Counted from the first letter of the stretch, positions 43,065 through 55,496 are shown. The stretch: 64,000 nt of DNA from Brenneria roseae subsp. roseae (GCF_003115845.1 NZ_KZ819027.1:121202-185201), one strand, 5' to 3'. Program-made: numbers and translations. The notes: generated by a model not told the origin, from the sequence alone.

Positions 43065-44126
43065 CTACCGGCTGATAAAATCCAGCAATCCCTTCAGCGT
43101 TCCGTTTTCCGCTTCCACGTCCAGTTCATAAGACTGGCTGCCCTGTTCCGGCGCATAAACGCGATCAAACCTGGCCTTTTGTTTACGCAACAGCTCAATG
43201 GCATCCTGCACCTGATCCTCGCTGCGAACGGGTTTAAAGAACGCCACGGACAGCGTACGCGGCTGCGCCGTGCCTTTTTCCGCTAACGCATAGGAAGCAT
43301 ACGCCCGGCTGGCGAAGCTGTTCTGCTTACCGCCCGGCGGGACGGTCAGCGCCGTTTCCGCCAGGGCACGCAACGTGCGCTCCACCAGCGCCTCATCGTT
43401 ATTCAGGTTTTCCAGCAACAGATCGCGATTAATGCAGAGATAGTGGTAAAACAGCGATGAGGCAAAGCCCTGTTCACCCATATGGGCCGAACCGCTGTCT
43501 TCCGCCGTATTCAGATCATCCACCGCGGTAAAAAAATCATCTTCGATCGTCACCGCGCTGACGCCCAGCGCATGCGCCACCTGACAGGCGGCTTCAACAT
43601 TAAATGCGGGACTGGAAGCCAGCATCCGGCCAAACAGCGCGATATCCACGCTGGTCGCATCATTGCGCAGCAGCGCCAGTTCATCGCCGGCAGGCTCACG
43701 TGATTCCGCCGCCAGACGGGCAATCAGTTGGTCGATCCGTTCTTTTTCCTGCACGCTAAAGTGTACCAGTTGCTCAATGTCATATTTCTCCAGCTTGTCT
43801 TCGCTGCCCTTCTCTTCTTTTTTCAGCTTGCCAAACTGAGCGGCAATGCTCAGTGCCGCTTTATCCGCCAGTTTTTCATTCAGGCCCGCCGCCGTGAGCT
43901 TGACGTATACCTCGCGCCCCAGCCGACGACTCCGGGTACCAATATGTCCATCAAGCGCTTCTTCGAATACCTCGGACGTACGCCATGCGCGTTTCAGGCT
44001 CTGCGAGGAAATACGCAGGCGCTCAACGCCGCCGACAATCGCGGTTTTCGGCCGGCCCGCATCGTCACGATTCAGGTTGGAGGACGGGTAAGCGGTTAAA
44101 AAATGGAGCTGAATAAAGGTTGTCAT
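43065..44126 (-). CDS. casC: Cascade backbone Cas7e (CasC)
   Basis: 353 residues, present in six copies along the crRNA. Starts MTTFIQLHFLTAYPSSNLNR DDAGRPKTAIV-like (LNRDDAGRPKTA), with RRLGREVYVKL and RTLSVAFFKPVRSEDQVQDA. Internal linker KKEEKGSEDKLEKYDIEQLV is charged. Sits 3 bp after casB. Confidence 0.95.
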   Translation of the reverse strand: MTTFIQLHFLTAYPSSNLNRDDAGRPKTAIVGGVERLRISSQSLKRAWRTSEVFEEALDGHIGTRSRRLGREVYVKLTAAGLNEKLADKAALSIAAQFGKLKKEEKGSEDKLEKYDIEQLVHFSVQEKERIDQLIARLAAESREPAGDELALLRNDATSVDIALFGRMLASSPAFNVEAACQVAHALGVSAVTIEDDFFTAVDDLNTAEDSGSAHMGEQGFASSLFYHYLCINRDLLLENLNNDEALVERTLRALAETALTVPPGGKQNSFASRAYASYALAEKGTAQPRTLSVAFFKPVRSEDQVQDAIELLRKQKARFDRVYAPEQGSQSYELDVEAENGTLKGLLDFISR

Positions 44127-44129
44127 CGG

Positions 44130-44765
44130 TTATTCCTTATCTGATGGTTCGGCTGTGTTCGTCTGGCCTTCTGTGCCTGAATCCTGCGAAGCTTGCGCAT
44201 ATTCACACGCCCAGCGCACCGCATTGCGTCGCAGCGGATGAATATCCGGCATACGATTTTCCCGGCGCGCCTGCCATTCATCCGCCCACAGGAAAATGCC
44301 GTCCGCCAGCGACGGCAGGTTCACGCCGTCTTCGCCGCGTATTTTTACGGCGCGAAAAAGCTGGCGATATAACTCATCCGGCGTCGCCGCCCGTTGCAGC
44401 CGTTCAAAACGCAGTGGGGACAGGTAAGCGCGGTCGCTGCCTTTGATTTTCTCGCCGAGCTGCGCGGCAAAACTTTTTTTATCTTTTGGTAAGGTGTTTC
44501 TTGCCGCATGAGCCGCGACGGAAACAAAAATGGACAGCGCCATAATGCGCGTTTCACTGGTCAATCGCTGGCTCAGCGATGCCGCCAGATCGTGATACCC
44601 GACGCAGGTCAGCACGCCATAGGGCGCGTTAGCCCGGCGCAATTCAGCTCGCCGCGCGCGACCGTTATACGTCGGGTTACGACGGTGCTGTAGGCCATCA
44701 AACCAGCGGTTAATCCTGTCTGCCTCATCGCTGTTGATCACCAGAAGATCGGCCGTGTTCGCCAT
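44130..44765 (-). CDS. casB: Cascade small subunit Cse2 (CasB)
   Basis: 211 residues, helical dimer-forming subunit that stabilises the R-loop. Family marks are WFDGLQHRRNPTYNGRARRA, LRRANAPYGVLTCVGYHDLA and PLRFERLQRAATPDELYRQL. Follows casA after 16 bp. Confidence 0.93.
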   Translation of the reverse strand: MANTADLLVINSDEADRINRWFDGLQHRRNPTYNGRARRAELRRANAPYGVLTCVGYHDLAASLSQRLTSETRIMALSIFVSVAAHAARNTLPKDKKSFAAQLGEKIKGSDRAYLSPLRFERLQRAATPDELYRQLFRAVKIRGEDGVNLPSLADGIFLWADEWQARRENRMPDIHPLRRNAVRWACEYAQASQDSGTEGQTNTAEPSDKE

Positions 44766-44781
44766 AAAATGCCTCCTACGT

Positions 44782-46519
<1,738 letters not shown>

Positions 46520-46612
46520 TACTTCCCCGCGCCAGCGGGGATAAACCGGGCGGCGGCGCGGGTATTCAAGTGACGGCCTAAGTGTGTTCCCCGCAACCGC
46601 GGGGACAAGCCG
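46520..46612 (+). CRISPR. Two-repeat mini-CRISPR, opposite orientation
   Basis: Repeat 1 (46520-46548) TACTTCCCCGCGCCAGCGGG plus GATAAACCG and repeat 2 (46584-46612) GTGTTCCCCGCAACCGCGGG plus GACAAGCCG flank a 35-nt spacer beginning GGCGGCGGCGCGGG. Both are degenerate and both read in the plus direction, opposite to the main array. Repeat 1 matches the E. coli I-E repeat more closely than the main array does. It lies upstream of casA and of a toxin-antitoxin pair. It may be a pseudo-array or a CreA/CreR-type regulatory RNA gene. Confidence 0.85.
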
Positions 46613-46626
46613 CACGGATGCGGCAT
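46609..46626 (+). repeat. Hairpin spanning end of mini-repeat 2
   Basis: GCCGCACGGATGCGGCAT. The first four bases are the end of mini-repeat 2; the rest occupies the place of the next spacer. A 6-bp stem GCCGCA/TGCGGC with loop CGGA is possible. It is 17/18 identical to the minus-strand sequence in the casA leader. Confidence 0.78.
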
Positions 46627-46728
46627 CGCTCGCAAAGTCTGCTACCAGAAAAACGCTCCCCTTGCCTGTGGCTATCTATCAGCCTGTAATAGCGCCATAC
46701 TGAACGGCTCGTGCTACTCATAGGTTAA

Positions 46729-46774
46729 TTGACAGGTAACTACAAAGTGCCACTCTGTTCCACAAAGTAGCACT
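46729..46774 (+). promoter_or_regulatory. Toxin-antitoxin promoter and operators
   Basis: TTGACA at 46729-46734, then two direct repeats, ACAAAGTGCCACT (46742-46754) and ACAAAGTAGCACT (46762-46774), 20 bp apart. The core AGTGCCACT/AGTAGCACT is nearly palindromic. Placement just before the antitoxin suits autorepression by the antitoxin. Confidence 0.6.
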
Positions 46775-46788
46775 GTAGAGAGGCTAAT

Positions 46789-47061
46789 ATGCCAACAGTA
46801 AAAATTCGCCAGCAAGGCGGAGCCTTAATCGTCACCATCCCGCGTGATTATGGTAATGAACTGGGATGGGAGGTTGGAACAGAGATCACCGTTGAACGCA
46901 ATGGTGAAGGGATAAATCTGCAACCGGCTAAAAGAAAACCGCGTGGTAAGTTCACTGTAGAAGAACTACTGACTCAAATTGATAGTGAAGAGATCGCAGC
47001 GCTTAACGAAGACATTAAGACGTTTACCGATGCTGCGCCAACAGGCAAGGAATACTGGTAA
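46789..47061 (+). CDS. MazE/AbrB-type antitoxin
   Basis: 90 residues. The N-terminus MPTVKIRQQGGALIVTIPRD is the swapped-hairpin (AbrB/SpoVT) DNA-binding domain; the C-terminus (VEELLTQIDSEEIAALNEDI) is acidic and should wrap the toxin. It ends at the first base of the toxin start (TGGTAATGG), so the pair is coupled. It is located between cas3 and casA on the opposite strand to the cas genes. Confidence 0.85.
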   Translation: MPTVKIRQQGGALIVTIPRDYGNELGWEVGTEITVERNGEGINLQPAKRKPRGKFTVEELLTQIDSEEIAALNEDIKTFTDAAPTGKEYW

Positions 47062-47426
47062 TGGTTGGAGCTCGTATTCCCCAAAAAGGCGATATCTGGC
47101 ATTTTAGTCCCGATCCCGTTTTTGACCGGGAGTTAAAAGGCGATCACTATTGCATCGTCATCACGGAAGAAGCATTGAATGCAGCGTTAGGTGTCGCCAT
47201 TTGCTGCCCTATCTCAACCAAAGCCGAAGCTGCCCGTTCCGCTGGCGTGACCGTCGCTGTTACCCCAATAGATACGGATCGCGGTGATTTACGAGGTGTG
47301 GTTCTATGCCACCAGGCTCAGGCGGTAGATCTCATCGCAAAAGGCGCCACATTTGAAACGGTAGCAGAGGATGTGCTTACGCAAGATGTCATTATTAAAT
47401 TGATCAACCTTATTGACCCACAATAA
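47061..47426 (+). CDS. MazF/PemK-family toxin
   Basis: 121 residues. KGDIWHFSPDPVFDRELKGD and YCIVITEEALNAALGVAICC and LRGVVLCHQAQAVDL are MazF/PemK-like (SH3-like beta barrel, mRNA interferase family). It presumably cleaves mRNA at short motifs when not bound by the antitoxin. Its insertion in the cas operon interval suggests it may stabilise the locus. Stop at 47426, 84 bp from the cas3 stop, in converging orientation. Confidence 0.85.
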   Translation: MVGARIPQKGDIWHFSPDPVFDRELKGDHYCIVITEEALNAALGVAICCPISTKAEAARSAGVTVAVTPIDTDRGDLRGVVLCHQAQAVDLIAKGATFETVAEDVLTQDVIIKLINLIDPQ

Positions 47427-47510
47427 GCGCCTATTTTCAAATAACGTAATAGCATAGAGAATCAGGCCTCCCGGGTAAGTTCAAGGCTATCTTTCAGTTG
47501 GAAATTGTCC

Positions 47511-50252
47511 TTACCCGTTGGTATATCGCGTATCCTGAATACTCAACCCCACTGTTTTGCTGTAAAAGGCGTGACTTTCCACGTTGTTCAACAGCAGCAC
47601 CTCAGCGTGCGGCCGATGCAACTGCTGGCGAAACTGCTCCAGCGCTTCGCCTTCCAGCACGGGCAATGACTTTTTATGTTTCTGCCACCAGCTTTCCCGT
47701 ATCTGCAAGCGGCTTTTTTCCCACGCAAACTCTTCTGGCGGAGCGTAAGGCAGCGGCAGATGACCTTCTTCATCCGGCACACGCGCCAGATAAATATCCA
47801 GCGTCGCTTCCCCCAGCCGAGTGGAAATTTCCACGGCGTCACTCCAACCCGAGTCGCTGGACCTGGCGCAGTAGCCATGCACTAACGCCAGCGACGACTG
47901 TCCGGCTATCGACCGCTGACTATACTGTTTCCCCAGCACGATGTTGGCGATTGCCTCCAACGCGGCGGGCGCCGCAATCTGCTCTTCATAGACGCTGTTA
48001 ATCAAGGTCCGGGCATCTTCCGGCATTCTGATCGCCCCACGTTCACGCAGGATAGCCTGCGTGCGCCACAATGCCGCGTGGTCGGGATACACATAGCCGC
48101 TGTTGCGCAGTTCGCTGCCCAGCCAGTCGGCGTCGACTTCAGGCTGCCATTCCGGCGCCAGAACATGCAGTACGGCAGCGGGGCGCTCATCGGTCAGCGG
48201 CGCTTGGTCCCGCGCCGTTTTCCGGCGGCCATCAAGACGGCGAATATGCCGCTGTAAACGCCCGACTCGTTGGATCAGCAAATCAATCGGCGCTAAATCG
48301 CTAATCATGTTATCCACATCAATATCCAGCGACTGTTCAACCACCTGCGTGGCAATCAGCACTTTGCCCGAACGCTGTGCGGGCGTGCTGTCTTTACCAA
48401 ACCGGCTCAGCGCCTGTTCTTCAATCGACAGACGATCGCAAAAGGCGAAACGGCTATGGAACAACAACATGTCATCCTGTGCCACGCCTTCCGCCACCAG
48501 TTGGCGATAGACCGCAATGGCATCATCCACACTGTTTCTGATCCAGCATATTGATTGTCCCGCCGCTATTGCCGCCTTGATGATCGCAATACCTTGTTCT
48601 CTGGCGGTCAGCCAGCCGATGGTGACTTCACGCTTCACTTCCTGTCGGGTTTCCAGCGCATTTTCCCGCAATCCCTGCCGGTTAAGCTGGGTAAACCACG
48701 GATAACGCGCATCAGGATCGGGTTGCCATCCCGTTTCACATGCCAATCCCTGCGCAAAAGCCCGCGTCAACCTTTCACGCAGACTGAGCGGCAACGTTGC
48801 GGTCAACACGATCGCACTGCCTCCCTGCCGGGCATGGAAACCGAGCAAATGTTCGATCAGCTTGCTCATGTAGGCATCATAGGCATGGATTTCGTCCAGA
48901 ATGAGGATCTTATGCTGTAATCCCAGCACACGCAGCGACTGATGGCGGAACGGCATCACCGCCATCAATGCCTGATCGAGCGTTCCCACCCCGACATCCG
49001 CCAGCAGCGCCTTCTTACGCGAATCAGCAAACCAGATATTGCAGTCTTTGCTGGCGGTATTCTCTCCATTGTCGTACTGCGTCTGTCCCTGACTTTCGCC
49101 CTCCCACAGCGATTGCGTGAAGGTATGCGACATATGACGCGCGCCGTGCGCCAACATCAGGGACGGAGAATGATCAGGCCGATAGAGCGCCCGGTATGCT
49201 GCGGATAACCGCTGATACATGGCATTGGCCGTCGCCATCGTCGGCAAACCGACATAAATGCCCCCGCCTTTTTGCTGCGTCATCAGCCGATGCGCCAAGA
49301 TCATCGCGGCTTCCGTTTTACCCGCGCCGGTGACATCTTCCAGAATAAAAAGCTGCGGTCCGTCGGTGGAAATATCAGCCCCCAGCGCCTGCTGTTGCAA
49401 CGGCGTCGGTTGCTGGATAAACGGAAATAGCTGTTGGATATGTTGAAAAGACGAAGGCGCCGGCGTGCGCGGTAAACGTGAGACGACTTTTTCCGCCGTC
49501 GGTAACGCATGGCGCTGCCAGTAATCGCACAGTGGTATCGGCTCGCTGCAATAGCGAAAATCCTGCTGACGCGATCCCAGCCAGTCAGCCAGAACGGTCA
49601 GCCCGGCAAGCGCCCAACTCTGTTGTTTCAGCGTTGCCTGCCAGCGTCGGTCGGCAAAACAGGCGGGCAAGGAAGAAAGATCGGGGAAAACGGAAGTTAG
49701 ATCGCACAGATAGTCCTTAACCGCCAGATAATCATCAGCGTGAAAAGCCAATTTTCCCTTGCATCCCGGTTCAGGAGGCTTGCCGTGGTGCCCGGTCATG
49801 ATGTTCAGCCAGATATCCAGCGTTTTCTGAACGGAACCAGATATATCGCCAAAAGGAAAAATCGGCGGAATATCGTCACGATATTCCCACAGCCAGAAAC
49901 CTAATGAATCATGTCGGGCGGAATCGACCTGTCCTGTGTTTTGTACTAACGGCGAGTCGGGATGACTATATTTCCGTTGAAACCCACGGGCGAACTTTCC
50001 AATATCATGCCACGCCAGAAAATAAGCAAACCACTGTGCCCCGTTTTCATTATCTAATTCAAGTTCAGAGAATATATTGTCAGCCTGGAAATAATTTTTC
50101 TTTAATAAAAAATATCCGCAGGCGGCCACATCAAGGCAATGGTAAGGCAGCAGATGATAATCATCCCCGCCCAGCTTATCCGGTGATTTACGGGCTTTTC
50201 CCCAATAACGAAAATAACGCTGATCGGCTGCGTCTTCATTCGCCATCTGCAT
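47511..50252 (-). CDS. cas3: CRISPR nuclease-helicase Cas3 (type I-E)
   Basis: 913 residues. The N-terminal HD nuclease shows LPYHCLDVAAC, AWHDIGKFARGF and MTGHHGKPP. The SF2 helicase shows Walker A DVTGAGKTEAAM, DEIHAYDAYM (DExH), TATLPLSLRE, VVEQSLDIDVD and RVGRLQRHIR. It degrades DNA marked by Cascade. The start could be MANEDAAD two codons in, which is better placed behind GGGGTG. It is separated from casA by 1.2 kb holding the toxin-antitoxin pair, unlike the short gap in E. coli. Confidence 0.95.
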   Translation of the reverse strand: MQMANEDAADQRYFRYWGKARKSPDKLGGDDYHLLPYHCLDVAACGYFLLKKNYFQADNIFSELELDNENGAQWFAYFLAWHDIGKFARGFQRKYSHPDSPLVQNTGQVDSARHDSLGFWLWEYRDDIPPIFPFGDISGSVQKTLDIWLNIMTGHHGKPPEPGCKGKLAFHADDYLAVKDYLCDLTSVFPDLSSLPACFADRRWQATLKQQSWALAGLTVLADWLGSRQQDFRYCSEPIPLCDYWQRHALPTAEKVVSRLPRTPAPSSFQHIQQLFPFIQQPTPLQQQALGADISTDGPQLFILEDVTGAGKTEAAMILAHRLMTQQKGGGIYVGLPTMATANAMYQRLSAAYRALYRPDHSPSLMLAHGARHMSHTFTQSLWEGESQGQTQYDNGENTASKDCNIWFADSRKKALLADVGVGTLDQALMAVMPFRHQSLRVLGLQHKILILDEIHAYDAYMSKLIEHLLGFHARQGGSAIVLTATLPLSLRERLTRAFAQGLACETGWQPDPDARYPWFTQLNRQGLRENALETRQEVKREVTIGWLTAREQGIAIIKAAIAAGQSICWIRNSVDDAIAVYRQLVAEGVAQDDMLLFHSRFAFCDRLSIEEQALSRFGKDSTPAQRSGKVLIATQVVEQSLDIDVDNMISDLAPIDLLIQRVGRLQRHIRRLDGRRKTARDQAPLTDERPAAVLHVLAPEWQPEVDADWLGSELRNSGYVYPDHAALWRTQAILRERGAIRMPEDARTLINSVYEEQIAAPAALEAIANIVLGKQYSQRSIAGQSSLALVHGYCARSSDSGWSDAVEISTRLGEATLDIYLARVPDEEGHLPLPYAPPEEFAWEKSRLQIRESWWQKHKKSLPVLEGEALEQFRQQLHRPHAEVLLLNNVESHAFYSKTVGLSIQDTRYTNG

Positions 50253-50284
50253 TCACCCCGTCACCCTATTCCCACCCAATTAAC

Positions 50285-50986
50285 TTACGCTGACGGATTA
50301 TTCTCCACCAGCGCCATGATATTCCCGCCTTCTATCAGGTCGTCCGCTTTTTCTGCGTAAGCAAGTGTTTCCTGACTGTGCTGTCCCTGTTTCAACTGAT
50401 TTGACTGGCCCAAAAAGATACCGCCTTTCTCAATCGACAGTTCATCAGAAAAAATATCGCCGACCATTTTCCCCTGCGCCAGTATGGTTACCGTGTGGGC
50501 ATAAATACGTCCTTCCACATAACCATTGATCACAATCTGCTGCGATTTCATTTCACCTTTAACTTTGCCAATGTGCTCCACCCGGATGGTGTTTTCACAC
50601 TGTACATCGCCTTCGATATGGCCTTCGACGGTAATATTGCCATCCGCCGCTACCTTGCCCGTCAGCTGCGTCCCCTGGGCGATAAACGTATCCTTCTTAA
50701 CGCGCACAGGGCTTACTGAATTAACCAACTCCGGCGGGTTGCTTATTTCACTACTCTCTTGCGGCTCTTCTACGCTCTTTTTTCTTTTATCAAATGAAAA
50801 CATCGGGTTACTCCTTTTAAGATTATAAAAAAACACCATCAGCACAACTATACCAGCACCCAGAATAGCGGCCAGTAGTTGCCCGTAATCCAGCGCGGGT
50901 AAATCCAGGTAGATATCGATAAACCAGATGACGACCAATAATGCCCAGACCGCCCACAAACCCCATAGCAGATTGTAATTACGCAC
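50285..50986 (-). CDS. ccmA: Membrane-anchored bactofilin, CcmA type
   Basis: 233 residues. Two N-terminal membrane helices (LLWGLWAVWALLVVIWFIDI; LLAAILGAGIVVLMVFFY) are followed by a linker and a bactofilin beta-helix (TFIAQGTQLTGKVAADGNIT; GHIEGDVQCENTIRVEHIGK; GRIYAHTVTILAQGKMVGDI). CcmA of Proteus mirabilis has this layout and affects cell curvature. Start is GTG 50986, overlapping the preceding small ORF by 8 bp. Only 32 bp separate its stop from the cas3 start, so cas3 may be read from its transcript. Confidence 0.85.
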   Translation of the reverse strand: MRNYNLLWGLWAVWALLVVIWFIDIYLDLPALDYGQLLAAILGAGIVVLMVFFYNLKRSNPMFSFDKRKKSVEEPQESSEISNPPELVNSVSPVRVKKDTFIAQGTQLTGKVAADGNITVEGHIEGDVQCENTIRVEHIGKVKGEMKSQQIVINGYVEGRIYAHTVTILAQGKMVGDIFSDELSIEKGGIFLGQSNQLKQGQHSQETLAYAEKADDLIEGGNIMALVENNPSA

Positions 50987-51125
50987 GGTTACCGCACCGT
51001 TCAGGCAACTGCCACAGTTTGAGTTTTTTCGGGTTACTCAGCGGGGTGACGATACGGATCGGTTGCGGAAGATCGGTGATGATGCTGAATTCATTTCGAA
51101 CCCAGAAAGAGGTGATTTGGCTCAT
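50979..51125 (-). CDS. Small ORF coupled to ccmA
   Basis: 48 residues (MSQITSFWVRNEFSIITDLP, then basic KKLKLWQLPERCGNRA). GGAGAAGGG precedes the ATG at 51125. It overlaps the GTG of ccmA by 8 bp, a typical coupled arrangement. I do not recognise the product, and it is short; translation coupling is the main support. Confidence 0.5.
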   Translation of the reverse strand: MSQITSFWVRNEFSIITDLPQPIRIVTPLSNPKKLKLWQLPERCGNRA

Positions 51126-51391
51126 ATCTATCCCTTCTCCTTTGCGCCATAAATCCTGTCACAGAGTACTCAAACCAAGTACCGTTCCATAGGTATCGGA
51201 TAAAGCGCTTTTTAATTTAGCCTGACGCCGCCAATGATGGGCGCTGGCTCGCAAAAATTTTCATCCTGTGTCATGCATTAAAAATACATTTCCTGTGCGC
51301 TCGCAAACATCTTCCGTGAATGAAGTTGATTAGCTAAACCGATTCTTCTATTTTAGCAATCAGGCTTAGCATCTTTGATAAGAGTAAATTT
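51126..51391. promoter_or_regulatory. ccmA/scrK divergent region with ScrR-like operator
   Basis: 266 bp. TTAGCTAAACCGATTCTT (51330-51347) and TTTTAGCAAT (51351-51360), about 45 bp before scrK, resemble the LacI-type ScrR operator (TTxGCTAAACCGG-like). Upstream, AT-rich stretches suit the divergent promoter. Confidence 0.6.
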
Positions 51392-52327
51392 ATGGCACAC
51401 AAAATTTGGGTGATGGGCGATGCCGTGATCGATCTCATCCCGGAAGGTTCAGAGCGTTATCTCAAATGTCCAGGGGGAGCACCTGCCAACGTTGCCGTCG
51501 GCATTGCCAGACTGGGAGGCAGCAGCGCTTTTATTGGCCGCGTAGGCGACGATGTTTTTGGTCACTTCCTTCAGGATGTATTGCACCGGGAAGGCGTCGA
51601 CACGCATCGAATGATTCGGGATAACCGTCATCGTACCTCGACGGTGGTCGTCAGTCTGGATGCTTTGGGCGAGCGTTCTTTCACCTTCATGGTACGCCCG
51701 AGCGCCGACTTGTTCCTGCAAACGGACGATTTACCCACTTTCAAACGAGGCGAATGGTTGCATCTGTGTTCGATCGCCCTATCGCAGGAACCTTCACGCA
51801 GCACCGCCTTCGAGGCAATGCGACGCATCAGATCCGCACAGGGATGGGTGAGTTTCGATCCCAATATCCGCGAGGATTTGTGGAACAGTACACAAGCCTT
51901 GCAGGACACGCTTTCCCAGGCGTTGTCGCTGGCCGATGTAGTGAAATTATCTCGTGAAGAGCTGAGTTTTCTCACCGCCACAAACGATCCCGAACAGGGC
52001 ATCGCACAGTTGATGCAACGCTTCCCCATCCAATTACTGCTGGTCACGCTGGGCGGAGAAGGCGTATGGCTGCACGATCGCCAAAAATTGCAGCACTTCG
52101 CCGCGCCTTATGTCACCCCGGTTGACACCACCGGCGCAGGCGACGCCTTTGTTGCCGGACTGCTGCAAGGTCTCGCCGAATATAACGATTTATCGCATCG
52201 AAGCTCATGGGAAAGCGTGATCGAACAGGCACAACTGTGCGGCGCGCTTGCTACCACCGCAAAAGGTGCCATGACCGCCCTGCCGTTTGCGCAACAGCTT
52301 AAGTCCACGCCGCTCGCCAAACACTAA
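51392..52327 (+). CDS. scrK: Fructokinase
   Basis: Phosphorylates the fructose released from sucrose-6-phosphate to fructose-6-phosphate. 311 residues, PfkB/ribokinase family with GGAPANVAVGIARLG (substrate site) and PVDTTGAGDAFVAGLL (anion hole and catalytic Asp). Opens the scr cluster and is followed by scrY through a gap that contains a second ScrR-like operator. Confidence 0.93.
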   Translation: MAHKIWVMGDAVIDLIPEGSERYLKCPGGAPANVAVGIARLGGSSAFIGRVGDDVFGHFLQDVLHREGVDTHRMIRDNRHRTSTVVVSLDALGERSFTFMVRPSADLFLQTDDLPTFKRGEWLHLCSIALSQEPSRSTAFEAMRRIRSAQGWVSFDPNIREDLWNSTQALQDTLSQALSLADVVKLSREELSFLTATNDPEQGIAQLMQRFPIQLLLVTLGGEGVWLHDRQKLQHFAAPYVTPVDTTGAGDAFVAGLLQGLAEYNDLSHRSSWESVIEQAQLCGALATTAKGAMTALPFAQQLKSTPLAKH

Positions 52328-52383
52328 CCCGCCTAATTTAATAAGGTCAATTGGCCTGTATTTGCAGTCAGGATCACAGTTAC

Positions 52384-54044
<1,661 letters not shown>

Positions 54045-54125
54045 CAGATAGCACAACCGCCGGTCGTCGCAACCGATGGCCGGCGCTGAGGATACCTCGT
54101 ATCCAAATGATAAAAGAGGAATAAA

Positions 54126-55496
54126 ATGGACATTAACGCCATAGCGACAGCACTCATTCCGTTATTGGGCGGGAAAGAAAATATCGCCAGTGCCGCCCAC
54201 TGCGCCACCCGTCTGCGTCTGGTACTGACCGATGATAGTCTCGCCGACAAAAAAGCGATTGAAAATGTCGAAGGAGTCAAAGGCTGTTTCCACAACGCGG
54301 GACAGATTCAGATCATTTTCGGCACCGGACTGGTAAATAAAGTTTATGCCGAATTCATCAAAGTTGCCGGTATCAGCGAATCCAGCAAGTCTGAGGCAGC
54401 CTCATTAGCCGCACAAAAACTAAACCCGCTGCAACGTCTGGCCCGTCTGCTGTCAAACATCTTTGTCCCCATCATTCCGGCTATCGTGGCATCCGGTCTG
54501 CTGATGGGTCTGCTCGGCTTGATCAAAACCTATGGCTGGGCCGATGCCGACAGTGCGATTTTCATCATGCTGGACATGTTCAGCTCCGCCGCCTTTATCA
54601 TCCTGCCCATCCTTATCGGCTTTACCGCCGCACGGGAATTTGGCGGAAACCCCTATCTCGGCGCCACGCTGGGCGGGATCCTCACCCATCCAGCGCTGAC
54701 TAACGCCTGGGGCGTAGCCAGCGGGTTCCAGACCATGAGCCTGTTCGGTCTGGATATCGCCATGGTGGGCTATCAGGGAACCGTATTCCCGGTGCTGTTG
54801 GCCGTCTGGTTCATGAGCCTGGTGGAAAAACGGCTGCGCAAAGTCGTACCGGATGCGTTAGATATCATTGTTACCCCATTCCTGACCGTGGTCATTTCCG
54901 GCTTTATTGCCTTACTGATTATCGGTCCGGCTGGCCGTATGCTGGGCGATGGTATTTCCTTCGTTCTGAGCACGCTGATCGCCCACGCCGGATGGCTGGC
55001 CGGATTGCTGTTTGGCGGACTCTATTCCGCCATCGTCATCACCGGCGTTCACCACAGTTTCCATGCGATTGAAGCCGGTTTGCTGGGGAACCCGAGTATC
55101 GGCGTGAATTTCCTGCTGCCGATTTGGGCCATGGCGAACGTGGCGCAAGGCGGCGCGTGTCTGGCCGTCTATTTCAAAACCAAGGATGTGAAGATCAAGG
55201 CGATTGCCATTCCCTCGGCATTTTCCGCCCTGCTTGGCATCACCGAGGCGGCGATATTTGGTATCAACCTGCGATTCGTCAAACCGTTTCTGGCGGCCCT
55301 GGCCGGCGGCGCACTGGGCGGCGCCTGGGTGGTCTTCAATCATGTCAACATGACGGCCGTTGGGCTGACGGGCTTTCCCGGTCTGGCTATTGTGCAGGCG
55401 GGTTCTATTCTCAGCTATCTGATTGGTATGCTGATCGCCTTTGGCGCGGCATTTATCATCTCACTGCTGCTGAAATATAAAACGGATAGCGAATAA
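54126..55496 (+). CDS. scrA: Sucrose PTS enzyme IIBC
   Basis: 456 residues. The N-terminal IIB domain has the phospho-cysteine in AAHCATRLRLVL; the IIC domain has about ten helices with ITGVHHSFHAIEAGLLGNPS and LGITEAAIFGINLR marks. No IIA domain, so it depends on the host glucose IIA (Crr). It transports sucrose with phosphorylation to sucrose-6-phosphate. The stop overlaps the scrB start (TAATG). Confidence 0.95.
   Translation: MDINAIATALIPLLGGKENIASAAHCATRLRLVLTDDSLADKKAIENVEGVKGCFHNAGQIQIIFGTGLVNKVYAEFIKVAGISESSKSEAASLAAQKLNPLQRLARLLSNIFVPIIPAIVASGLLMGLLGLIKTYGWADADSAIFIMLDMFSSAAFIILPILIGFTAAREFGGNPYLGATLGGILTHPALTNAWGVASGFQTMSLFGLDIAMVGYQGTVFPVLLAVWFMSLVEKRLRKVVPDALDIIVTPFLTVVISGFIALLIIGPAGRMLGDGISFVLSTLIAHAGWLAGLLFGGLYSAIVITGVHHSFHAIEAGLLGNPSIGVNFLLPIWAMANVAQGGACLAVYFKTKDVKIKAIAIPSAFSALLGITEAAIFGINLRFVKPFLAALAGGALGGAWVVFNHVNMTAVGLTGFPGLAIVQAGSILSYLIGMLIAFGAAFIISLLLKYKTDSE

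Noticed and set aside
46549-46583. Mini-CRISPR spacer as a cas-promoter targeting guide
   Set aside because: Its first bases GGCGGCGG match only five bases in the casA upstream region without an acceptable PAM.
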